From CAZZKF01 sp964654995 (lineage in GTDB: Bacteria; Pseudomonadota; Alphaproteobacteria; CAZZKF01): a stretch of 23,630 bases of DNA. Numbering within the stretch: the stretch's first letter is position 1; every line of letters begins with the position of its first letter. Location: assembly GCA_964654995.1 (NCBI GenBank), contig CAZZKF010000037.1:1-23630 (forward strand), written 5' to 3'. The notes under the pieces are model-generated. The model was not told the DNA's origin. It saw only the letters and a program-made list of their open reading frames with translations, and searched no databases. Shown in pieces: positions 1 through 6,381 of the stretch. A program made the position numbers and the translations under genes.

Positions 1-197
1 AGCGTGTTTTCCGGATTGGTCACCGCCTGGCGCTTCGCCGCCTGGCCGACCAGGCGCTCGCCCTCATCCGTGAACGCCACGATCGACGGCGTCGTGCGCA
101 TGCCTTCGGCGTTTTCGATCACCTTGGCCTTGGAGCCCTCCATCACCGCGACGCAGGAATTGGTCGTGCCCAGGTCGATCCCGATTGCTTTAGCCAT
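1..197 (-). CDS. dnaK: Chaperone DnaK (Hsp70), N-terminal part, cut by window edge
   Basis: ATP-dependent Hsp70 chaperone of the cytoplasm, working with DnaJ and GrpE. Only the first 65 codons lie in the window; the gene continues past base 1. The reading begins MAKAIGIDLGTTNSCVAVME, the phosphate-1 loop of the Hsp70 nucleotide-binding domain, followed by the conserved stretches TTPSIVAF and VGQAAKRQAV. The start is fixed by the family N-terminus and by an AGAGG Shine-Dalgarno about six bases upstream of the ATG. A sigma-70-like promoter lies about 140 bases further upstream, leaving a long leader with a strong hairpin. grpE and hrcA are on the same strand but are separated from dnaK by two genes of opposite direction. 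Identity is essentially certain. Confidence 0.97.
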   Translation of the reverse strand, partial: MAKAIGIDLGTTNSCVAVMEGSKAKVIENAEGMRTTPSIVAFTDEGERLVGQAAKRQAVTNPENT

Positions 198-263
198 CGT
201 CATCCTCTTGTTTGTACTTTTACGTACTTCTGTGTGCTTCGTTGTGTCTCTGTATGTCCCAAT

Positions 264-296
264 GGGCCCGACCAGATGCCCGCGGCACCAGGGCCC
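264..296 (-). promoter_or_regulatory. Stable hairpin in the dnaK 5' leader
   Basis: In the predicted dnaK leader, GGGCCC (296-291) can pair with GGGCCC (269-264). Inside this, GGTGCC (289-284) pairs with GGCATC (280-275, one G-U) around a three-base GCG loop. The structure lies about 65 bases upstream of the start codon and does not cover the visible Shine-Dalgarno, so it need not block translation directly. It could stabilise the transcript or respond to temperature; function is inference. Confidence 0.45.
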
Positions 297-320
297 CGGC
301 CCCTTGTCGTTTCACAACCC

Positions 321-334
321 CACTGCGGCCAGTG
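321..334. repeat. Short palindrome just downstream of the dnaK -10 element
   Basis: A perfect inverted repeat, CACTG-CGGC-CAGTG. Measured from the proposed dnaK promoter it lies at roughly +3 to +16, a position typical for a repressor operator or for the first stem of the transcript. It does not match the CIRCE sequence bound by HrcA. A 5-bp arm is short enough to arise by chance. Confidence 0.3.
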
Positions 335-343
335 AACGCCCGT

Positions 344-372
344 TATATAAGGCCGGCCCGGGGCCGCCGCAA
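344..372 (-). promoter_or_regulatory. Candidate sigma-70 promoter of dnaK
   Basis: On the minus strand TTGCGG (372-367) is followed after exactly 17 bases by TATATA (349-344). The -10 box stands out in a very GC-rich region. Transcription would start near 337 and give a leader of about 140 bases. I did not find a convincing alphaproteobacterial sigma-32 promoter (CTTGAAA then CCCCAT-like) in the same interval, although dnaK usually has heat-shock control. Confidence 0.5.
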
Positions 373-398
373 CCGCTGGCGGGGTTAAAAATGCAGGA

Positions 399-428
399 TT
401 GGGCAAGTGCGCGCGAATCCGCTACAAG
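399..428 (+). promoter_or_regulatory. Weak candidate promoter for the DUF1848-PCuAC pair
   Basis: TTGGGC (399-404) and TACAAG (423-428) are separated by 18 bases, about 50 bases upstream of the DUF1848 start. Each hexamer matches the consensus only partly. It is the best plus-strand candidate in the 198-479 gap, which otherwise holds dnaK upstream signals. Confidence 0.25.
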
Positions 429-479
429 GCGAAGCAGAGGCGCAAGCGGGCGGGTCGAGCGGCAAAACGGGCGTGCGCG

Positions 480-1409
480 ATGATCATTTCAGCCAGCTAT
501 CGCACCGATATCCCGGCCTTCTACGGGCGCTGGTTTCTGGCCCGGCTGGCGGCCGGATATTGCCGTGTCGCCAGCCCCTACGGCGGCCCGCCCTACCGGG
601 TGGCGCTGGATGCGGGCGCGGTCGACGGCTTCGTCTTCTGGACCCGCAATGTGGCGCCGTTCATGGCGGCGCTGCGGGAGGTCAAGGACCGCCGGCAGCC
701 GTTCATGGTGCAGTTCACGGCAACCGGCTATCCCCGGTCCCTCGAGCGTTCGGTGATCGCCACCAGGGAGGCTCTGGCCCAGATGCAGGCGCTGGCCCGC
801 GATTTCGGGCCGCGGGCGGTGGTCTGGCGCTACGATCCGGTGGTCTTCACCTCGCTGACGCCGGCCGACTGGCACGCCCGCACCTTTGCCGGCCTGGCCG
901 CCCGGCTGCGCGGTGTCTGCGACGAGGTGGTGGTCTCTTTCGCCCAGATCTATGCCAAGACCCGGCGCCGGCTGACCCGCGCGGCCCGCGACCATGGTTT
1001 CACCTGGCGGGATCCACCGGACGACGAAAAGACGGCGCTTCTGAAGCAGCTCGCCGGGATCGCCGCAGCCCATGACATGACGCTCAGCCTGTGCGCCCAG
1101 CCCGGCTTGCTGATCCCCGGCGTGCGTGCGGCGCGCTGCATCGACGCGGTGCGCCTGAGCGATATCGCCGGCCGGCCGATCACCGCGCCGGTGAAGGGCA
1201 ATCGGCCGGGCTGCGAATGCGCCCGCTCACGCGACATCGGTTCTTATGACAGTTGCGCCCAGGGCTGCGTCTACTGCTATGCTGTGTCGAGCGCGGCAGG
1301 GGCCGCGCAGGCTGTGTGCCGGCACGATCCGGGCCGCGACATGCTGGCCCTGCCTGATACGGAGAACCGCAGATGCGAAACGCGACGAGGGGGATCAACA
1401 GGGCGCTAG
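480..1409 (+). CDS. DUF1848 family protein with C-terminal CX3CX2C motif
   Basis: Protein of 309 residues matching the DUF1848 family, whose function I do not know. It opens with MIISASYRTDIPAFYGRWF, the family's typical start, and has the conserved FWTRN and VVWRYDPV segments expected of a TIM-barrel-like fold. Near the C-terminus it carries GCECARSRDIGSYDSC followed by CVYCYAV. Cysteines 245, 247, 259, 263 and 266 therefore include a C-X3-C-X2-C triplet (259/263/266) like that binding the 4Fe-4S cluster of radical SAM enzymes, but at the opposite end of the protein. Cluster binding is inference. The ATG at 480 was preferred over a TTG at 399, which would add 27 very basic residues with no family support. 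The 3' end overlaps the copper chaperone gene by 37 bases. Confidence 0.85.
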   Translation: MIISASYRTDIPAFYGRWFLARLAAGYCRVASPYGGPPYRVALDAGAVDGFVFWTRNVAPFMAALREVKDRRQPFMVQFTATGYPRSLERSVIATREALAQMQALARDFGPRAVVWRYDPVVFTSLTPADWHARTFAGLAARLRGVCDEVVVSFAQIYAKTRRRLTRAARDHGFTWRDPPDDEKTALLKQLAGIAAAHDMTLSLCAQPGLLIPGVRAARCIDAVRLSDIAGRPITAPVKGNRPGCECARSRDIGSYDSCAQGCVYCYAVSSAAGAAQAVCRHDPGRDMLALPDTENRRCETRRGGSTGR

Positions 1410-1858
1410 GCTTGGCATTGGCGGGGCTGATGCTGGCGCTCACGCAAATGCCGACGGCGGCCGCGCAGGTGGTGGTGAGCGACGCCTGGGCGACGCCGCC
1501 GCTGGTCCGGGGCCGGCCGATCGCCGCCTATATGACGCTGACCAATCAGGGCTCCGAGGCGGTCACCCTGGTTGCCGCCGAAAGCCCGGCCGCCAGGCGG
1601 ATCGCCATCCACACGGCCGTCCACGAGAACAATATCGTGCGGATGCAGCCGGCCGGCCCGGTGGCGATTCCGGCCGGTGGCAAGCTGCAGCTTCAGCCTG
1701 GCGGCCTGCACCTCATGCTGTTCGATCCCCGGCCCGATCTCGAGCCCGGCTCAACGTTTCGCCTGCGCCTGCGGTTTGCCGACGGCACCAGCCTGGAGAC
1801 CCGCGTGAGCGTGCGTTCCCAGTCGGAGCACGCGCGCAAGGGCGCCCGCCCGGAATAA
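1373..1858 (+). CDS. Periplasmic copper chaperone, PCuAC family
   Basis: Small exported Cu(I)-binding protein of 161 residues, of the family that helps deliver copper to cytochrome oxidase. Residues 1-31 form a signal peptide with a hydrophobic core (LGLALAGLMLALTQM) and likely cleavage after TAAA. The family's metal site H-X10-M-X21-H-X-M is matched exactly by His80, Met91, His113 and Met115, the last two within GGLHLMLFD. The alternative first methionine seen in some members is absent. A GGAG Shine-Dalgarno stands eight bases before the ATG. The gene starts inside the end of the DUF1848 gene, so the two are probably translated together, and it ends seven bases from the stop of the convergent grpE. 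No Sco or oxidase gene is nearby. Confidence 0.9.
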   Translation: MRNATRGINRALGLALAGLMLALTQMPTAAAQVVVSDAWATPPLVRGRPIAAYMTLTNQGSEAVTLVAAESPAARRIAIHTAVHENNIVRMQPAGPVAIPAGGKLQLQPGGLHLMLFDPRPDLEPGSTFRLRLRFADGTSLETRVSVRSQSEHARKGARPE

Positions 1859-1865
1859 CTGTTGA

Positions 1866-2549
1866 TCAGGCGACCGTATCGACGGTCTTGCCGGGATCGC
1901 CGTTGTTTTGCGCGCCTTTGCGGGCCTTGGCGACGCCGACCATCGCCGGGCGCAGCAGGCGGTCGTGGATGGTGAAGCCGGCCTGAACCACCTCCGCCAC
2001 GGTGCCGGGCTCGCGCTCCCCGGATTCGACCTCGAACATCGCCTGATGGAAGTTGTGATCGAACTTCTCGCCCAGGGGATCGATGCGCCGAATGCCGTGT
2101 TTCTCGAGCGCCTGCAAGAGCGCCCGCTCGGTCACCTCGATCCCCTCGATCAGGGTCTTGAGCGACTCGTCCTGGCGCGCCGCCTCGGGGATGCTGGCGA
2201 TCGCATGGCGCAGATTGTCGGCGATGGTGATCATGTCGCGGGCAAAACCGGTGATCGCATATTTCGCCGTGTCCTGGCGCTCGCGCTCGGCCCGGGCGCG
2301 CAGGTTCTCGGTCTCGGCCAGCGCGCGCAGCAGGCGCTCCTTGAGCGCGGCCACCTCCGCTTCGAGGGACGCCGCTGCCGGCTCTCCCGGCGCTTCAGCC
2401 TGCTCTTCGGCGGCTTGCGCCGCGTCCGCTTCGCCGGTCTCCTGGTTGGCCGGCTCCGGCAAGGGATCGCCCGTCGCCTCGGTCGTTTCCGGCGTCTCGC
2501 CGGGCTTGTCCTCGCCGTTTTCGCGCGGTGTCTTGTCCTGTTCGTTCAT
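1866..2549 (-). CDS. grpE: Nucleotide exchange factor GrpE
   Basis: Co-chaperone of 227 residues that releases ADP from DnaK. Residues 1-60 are an acidic, Pro/Glu/Ala-rich tail of low complexity. A long coiled-coil helix follows (about 61-110, with the family segment LLRALAETENLRARAERE), then the head domain with the GrpE signature around GEKFDHNFHQAMFEVE and the closing segment GFTIHDRLLRPAMVGVAK. Length is normal for alphaproteobacteria. The gene lies 29 bases downstream of hrcA on the same strand, with a purine-rich AGGGTAG before the ATG, so the pair is most likely one operon driven from the hrcA promoter. Confidence 0.96.
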   Translation of the reverse strand: MNEQDKTPRENGEDKPGETPETTEATGDPLPEPANQETGEADAAQAAEEQAEAPGEPAAASLEAEVAALKERLLRALAETENLRARAERERQDTAKYAITGFARDMITIADNLRHAIASIPEAARQDESLKTLIEGIEVTERALLQALEKHGIRRIDPLGEKFDHNFHQAMFEVESGEREPGTVAEVVQAGFTIHDRLLRPAMVGVAKARKGAQNNGDPGKTVDTVA

Positions 2550-2578
2550 GCAACTACCCTATCAGATTCGCGTCGGAT

Positions 2579-3646
2579 TTATGCGTTTTCGGTTTGCCGT
2601 CCGGGGATGACCCGGCCGTTCAACATGCGGCCGATCACCTTGGCGGTATAATCGACCATCGGAATGACCTTGGCGTAATTCATCCGCATCGGGCCGATGA
2701 CGCCGATGGCGCCGACGATCTTTTCGTTGCGGTTGGCATAGGGCGCGATGATCAGCGACGAGCCTGAGAGCCCGAACAGATTGTTCTCGGCCCCGATGAA
2801 GATGCGCACGCCGTCGGCACGGCGCGACAGATCGAGAAGCTGGATCAGCTCGTTCTTGGTCTCCAGCGCCTCGAACAGTTTGCGGATGCGCTCCAGATCC
2901 TCGAGCGCCGAAACGTCATTCAACAGATTGGCCTGGCCGCGCACAATCAGGGTGTCCTGGCTCTCCCCGCCCCAGGTCGCCAGCCCGGCCTCGACGACGC
3001 GCGCCGAAATCGCATCCAGCTCGGCCCGGTGCTGTTCGATCTCGGCCAGGATCTCGGCCCGGGCCTCGTCGATGGTGCGGCCCGAGAGCCGGGCGTTCAG
3101 GTAATTGCCGGCCCGCACCAGCACCGAGGGCGGCAGGCCGATGGGCAGATCGATCACCCGGTTTTCCACCAGTCCGCTTTCGGTGACGATGACCACCAGC
3201 GCCTGATCGGCGGCCAGCGGCACGAATTCGATGTGGCGCAGCGGCGCCTCGGCCTTCGGTGCCAGCACCAGCCCGGCGCCCTTGCTGAGGCCCGAGAGCA
3301 GGGTGGTGGCCTCGGACAGCACATCCTCGAGCGACCGCCCGGCCGCGGCGCAATGGCTTTCGATGGTTTCGCGCTCCTCCTGGGTCAGGTCACCGACTTC
3401 GAGGAGCCCGTCGACGAACAGCCGCAGGCCGGTATCGGTCGGCATGCGCCCGGCCGAGGTATGCGGTGCATAAAGCAGGCCGGCGGCCTCGAGCTGGGCC
3501 ATGACATTGCGGATGGAGGCCGGCGACAGGCCGAGATCGGTGGTCCGCGCCAGGGTCTGGGAGCCGACCGGCGTGCCGCTTTCGAGGTAGGCCTCGACGA
3601 TCCGGCGAAAGACCTCGCGCGATCTTTCGTTCAGCTCCTCGATCAT
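2579..3646 (-). CDS. hrcA: Heat-inducible transcription repressor HrcA
   Basis: Repressor of 355 residues that in this family binds the CIRCE inverted repeat and is kept active by GroEL. The N-terminal winged-helix domain starts with MIEELNERSREVFRRIVEAY and contains PVGSQTLAR, SPASIRNVMAQLE and the HTSAGRMPTD wing, all hallmark segments. The GAF-like and insertion domains follow, ending with the family stretch VGAIGVIGPMRMNYAKVIPM. The reading frame stays open to 3931, but the added 95 residues do not look like HrcA and would run through the promoter, so the ATG at 3646 was chosen. It is the first gene of hrcA-grpE and diverges from rph. I saw no CIRCE element upstream of hrcA or of dnaK. 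Confidence 0.95.
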   Translation of the reverse strand: MIEELNERSREVFRRIVEAYLESGTPVGSQTLARTTDLGLSPASIRNVMAQLEAAGLLYAPHTSAGRMPTDTGLRLFVDGLLEVGDLTQEERETIESHCAAAGRSLEDVLSEATTLLSGLSKGAGLVLAPKAEAPLRHIEFVPLAADQALVVIVTESGLVENRVIDLPIGLPPSVLVRAGNYLNARLSGRTIDEARAEILAEIEQHRAELDAISARVVEAGLATWGGESQDTLIVRGQANLLNDVSALEDLERIRKLFEALETKNELIQLLDLSRRADGVRIFIGAENNLFGLSGSSLIIAPYANRNEKIVGAIGVIGPMRMNYAKVIPMVDYTAKVIGRMLNGRVIPGRQTENA

Positions 3647-3721
3647 GATCCGGCGGTTCTCCGTGGGGGCCCTGGTCGCGCGCACCGCCCGGTCATCGGC
3701 AATGCGACCTGCCTGTCCGCT

Positions 3722-3741
3722 GGCCCGCACCCGGGCGGGCC
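3722..3741. repeat. Inverted repeat at the start of the hrcA leader
   Basis: GGCCCGC (3722-3728) and GCGGGCC (3735-3741) are perfect 7-bp arms around a 6-base spacer. The element lies just downstream of the predicted hrcA transcription start, so it would form a 5'-terminal hairpin in the transcript or act as an operator. It has no similarity to CIRCE. Confidence 0.4.
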
Positions 3742-3754
3742 AAAACACGGCTTG

Positions 3755-3783
3755 AATGTAGTAACGCCCTGGGGCATCGTCAA
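3755..3783 (-). promoter_or_regulatory. Sigma-70-type promoter of hrcA-grpE
   Basis: On the minus strand TTGACG (3783-3778) and TACATT (3760-3755) are separated by exactly 17 bases, close to the housekeeping consensus. The predicted start near 3747 leaves a leader of about 100 bases before the hrcA ATG. The divergent rph promoter must lie in the same 177-base gap but is not clear. Confidence 0.6.
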
Positions 3784-3823
3784 CGCACGCCGGACATGGC
3801 CGGCGGCAAAAGAAAGGATTGCC

Positions 3824-4546
3824 ATGCGCCCGTCGGGACGTGCCGCCGATGAAATGCGCCCGGTCTGCCTGGAGGCGGGGGTGGCCAAATATGCCGAAGG
3901 CTCGTGTCTGGCGCGCTTTGGCGATACCCATGTGCTGTGCACCGCCTCGCTCGAGGACAATGTGCCGTCATGGCTGCGCGGTGGCGGCAAGGGCTGGGTG
4001 ACGGCCGAATACGGCATGCTGCCCCGGGCCACCCACGAGCGCACCCCGCGCGAGGCGGCGCGCGGCCGCCAGACCGGGCGGACCCAGGAAATCCAGCGCC
4101 TGATCGGCCGTGCCCTGCGTGCGGTGACCCGGCTCGAGGCCATCGGCGAGCGCCAGATCCGCATCGACTGCGACGTGCTGCAGGCCGACGGCGGCACCCG
4201 CACGGCGGCGATCACCGGCGCCTTCGTGGCGCTCCACCAGTGCTTTCAGGACATGCTGAAAAAAAACCTCATCGAGGAAATGCCGATCCGCGAAGAAGTC
4301 GCCGCCGTCTCCTGCGGCCTGATTAACGGGGTGGCGGTGCTCGACCTCGATTATGCCGAGGACAGCACGGCCGAGGCGGATGCCAATTTCGTGCTCACGG
4401 GTGCCGGCAACATCGTCGAGGTCCAGGCGACCGCGGAGGTGCGCCCGTTCAGCCAGGCCCAGCACCTCGAGCTTCTGGCGCTGGCCGAAGCCGGGGTGAC
4501 CCGGCTTGTCGCTCTGCAGCGCCGGGCTCTGGGTCTGGACGCCTGA
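3824..4546 (+). CDS. rph: Ribonuclease PH
   Basis: Phosphorolytic 3'-5' exoribonuclease of 240 residues that trims the 3' ends of tRNA precursors. The start MRPSGRAADEMRPV matches the family and follows an AAAGGA Shine-Dalgarno. AEGS, FGDTHVLCTAS, ITxEYGMLPRxT-like WVTAEYGMLPRAT and the phosphate-binding DCDVLQADGGTRTAAITGA (115-133, Arg126) are all present, and length is normal. Two oddities: the C-terminal stretch usually reading QGTAEG is QATAEV here (Ala202, Val206), and codons 146-148 contain a run of eight A in an otherwise GC-rich gene. First gene of rph-rdgB-hemW; rdgB starts 18 bases downstream. Confidence 0.96.
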   Translation: MRPSGRAADEMRPVCLEAGVAKYAEGSCLARFGDTHVLCTASLEDNVPSWLRGGGKGWVTAEYGMLPRATHERTPREAARGRQTGRTQEIQRLIGRALRAVTRLEAIGERQIRIDCDVLQADGGTRTAAITGAFVALHQCFQDMLKKNLIEEMPIREEVAAVSCGLINGVAVLDLDYAEDSTAEADANFVLTGAGNIVEVQATAEVRPFSQAQHLELLALAEAGVTRLVALQRRALGLDA

Positions 4547-4564
4547 GCGGCCCGCCCGGTTGCC

Positions 4565-5176
4565 ATGGCCCGGCGGCTGAAGACCGAGCGCCTGGTTGTC
4601 GCCAGCCACAATCCGGGCAAGGTGCGCGAGATCGCCGATCTGTTGCGCCCCTTCGGGATCGCCGCCGTCTCGGCCGCCGAGCTCGGCCTGCCGGAGCCCG
4701 AGGAAACCGGCCAGACCTTCCTTGAAAACGCCGGGCTGAAAGCGCGTGCCGCGGCCGAGGCCGCCGGTCTGCCGGCCCTGGCCGACGATTCCGGGCTGGT
4801 GGTGCCGGCGCTGGACGGCGCGCCGGGCCTGCATTCGGCGCGCTGGGCGGGGATCCCCCGCGATTTCACCCGCGCCATGGCGCGGGTCTGGGATGAGCTG
4901 GAGGCCCGCCAGGTGCCCATGGACGCGCGCCGCGGCCACTTTTTCTGCGCTTTGGTGCTGGCCTGGCCGGATGGTCATGAGGAAGGCTTCGAGGGCCGTA
5001 TCGACGGCCGGCTGATCTGGCCGCCACGCGGGAGGCGCGGCTTCGGCTATGATCCGATGTTCGTGCCCGACGGCTTCGCGTGCACCTTCGGGGAAATGGA
5101 GCCGGAGGAAAAACACGCCATCAGCCACCGGGCCCGGGCTTTCAGGAAAATGATCGATGCCTGTCTCAAGTCCTGA
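4565..5176 (+). CDS. rdgB: XTP/dITP diphosphatase (RdgB/HAM1 family)
   Basis: House-cleaning enzyme of 203 residues that hydrolyses dITP, XTP and ITP to monophosphates so that they are not built into nucleic acids. Motifs in order: SHNPGK (14-19, substrate phosphates), the LENAGLKA segment, ADDSGL (73-78, metal-binding acidic residues), GFGYDPMF (159-166, base recognition) and ISHRARA (186-192). Length is typical. It is the middle gene of rph-rdgB-hemW, and its last 20 bases overlap the start of hemW. Confidence 0.96.
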   Translation: MARRLKTERLVVASHNPGKVREIADLLRPFGIAAVSAAELGLPEPEETGQTFLENAGLKARAAAEAAGLPALADDSGLVVPALDGAPGLHSARWAGIPRDFTRAMARVWDELEARQVPMDARRGHFFCALVLAWPDGHEEGFEGRIDGRLIWPPRGRRGFGYDPMFVPDGFACTFGEMEPEEKHAISHRARAFRKMIDACLKS

Positions 5177-6377
5177 ACCCGTGGCCGTGGCCGCACCTGC
5201 GCGGGCCGCCGAACGGTCGAAGACCGACGGTCTGGCACTTTATGTCCACTGGCCGTTCTGCCGCTCCAAATGCCCCTACTGTGACTTCAACAGCCATGTC
5301 GCGGCCACCGCCCCGGACGAGGTCCGCTGGCGCCGGGCGCTGATCGCCGAGCTTTCCCATTACGCGGCGCTGACCGGCCCGCGCCCGCTTGTCAGCATCT
5401 TTTTCGGCGGCGGCACGCCGTCCCTGATGGCACCCGAAACGGTGGCAGCGGTAATCGACGCCGCGGCCGCGGCCTGGCCGCTGGCGCGCGCCTGCGAGAT
5501 CACGCTGGAGGCCAATCCGAACAGTGCCGAGGCGGCGAACTTCGCCGGCTACCGTGCGGCCGGCGTCAACCGGCTCTCGATCGGGGTGCAGGCCTTGGAT
5601 GACCGGGCGCTGGCCTTTCTCGGGCGCGCGCATTCGGTGGCCGAAGCCATAGATGCCATCGCTCTGGCGATGCGGGCGTTCGACAATGTCTCGATCGATC
5701 TGATCTATGCCCGGCCGGGCCAGACGGTCGCCGCCTGGCGCCGCGAGCTTGAGCGCGCCCTGGCGCTGGGCACGCCGCATATCTCCGCCTATCAGCTCAC
5801 CCTCGAGCCGGGCACGCCGTTCTACCGCCTGGCCAGCCAGGGCCGTCTGCGCCTGCCGGAAGCGGATCAGGCGGCTGCCCTGTTCGAGGTCACCCGCGCC
5901 CTGTGCGCCGAGGCCGGCCGGCCGGCCTATGAGGTCTCGAATCACGCCCGCCCCGGGTTTGAATCGCGCCACAATCTGGTCTACTGGCAGGGCGGCGATT
6001 ATGTCGGCATCGGCCCCGGGGCGCATGGCCGGATTTCCGGCAAGGACAGCATCATGCGGGCCAGTCGCCAGATCGCCGCGCCGAAGGCCTGGCTCAGGGC
6101 GGTCGAGGCAACCGGCCATGCCACCGCCGCCATCGAGCCCGTGGACCCGCGGGAGCGTGCCGAGGAGATGGTGATGATGGGCCTGCGGCTTGCCCAAGGC
6201 CTCGATCTGGACGCGGTGGCGCGGCGCACCGGCGTGGCGGCCGGCCAGGTCGTTGCGCCGGCACGCCTGCAGGCGCTGATCGCCAGCGGTCATTTGGAGC
6301 GCCGCGGATCGGTGATCCGGGCCAGCGACGCCGGCATGCTGGTACTCGATTCCATGCTGGCCGAACTGCTGGCCTGA
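5157..6377 (+). CDS. hemW: Radical SAM heme chaperone HemW
   Basis: Protein of 406 residues. HemW inserts or carries heme for respiratory enzymes and is often misnamed coproporphyrinogen III oxidase. The radical SAM cluster motif is CRSKCPYC (Cys35, Cys39, Cys42) after YVHWPF, with the SAM-binding GGGTPS at 85-90. The HNxxYW motif typical of HemW, absent from the true oxidase HemN, is present as HNLVYW (272-277), followed by GIGPGAHG. The start overlaps rdgB by 20 bases. About 24 residues precede the conserved core, so a GTG near 5181 is possible. The stop lies four bases from the stop of the convergent lipoprotein gene. Confidence 0.94.
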   Translation: MPVSSPEPVAVAAPARAAERSKTDGLALYVHWPFCRSKCPYCDFNSHVAATAPDEVRWRRALIAELSHYAALTGPRPLVSIFFGGGTPSLMAPETVAAVIDAAAAAWPLARACEITLEANPNSAEAANFAGYRAAGVNRLSIGVQALDDRALAFLGRAHSVAEAIDAIALAMRAFDNVSIDLIYARPGQTVAAWRRELERALALGTPHISAYQLTLEPGTPFYRLASQGRLRLPEADQAAALFEVTRALCAEAGRPAYEVSNHARPGFESRHNLVYWQGGDYVGIGPGAHGRISGKDSIMRASRQIAAPKAWLRAVEATGHATAAIEPVDPRERAEEMVMMGLRLAQGLDLDAVARRTGVAAGQVVAPARLQALIASGHLERRGSVIRASDAGMLVLDSMLAELLA

Positions 6378-6381
6378 GCGA

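Noticed and set aside
399..479. Basic 27-residue extension of the DUF1848 protein from a TTG codon
   Set aside because: No family support; the ATG at 480 gives the normal start. The basic composition only reflects GC-rich upstream DNA.
4..483. Plus-strand frame opposite dnaK and its promoter region
   Set aside because: The dnaK N-terminus on the minus strand is unmistakable, and the plus-strand product has no recognisable features.
3647..3931. 95-residue N-terminal extension of HrcA
   Set aside because: The extension runs through the predicted promoter, does not resemble HrcA, and the ATG at 3646 gives the usual family start.
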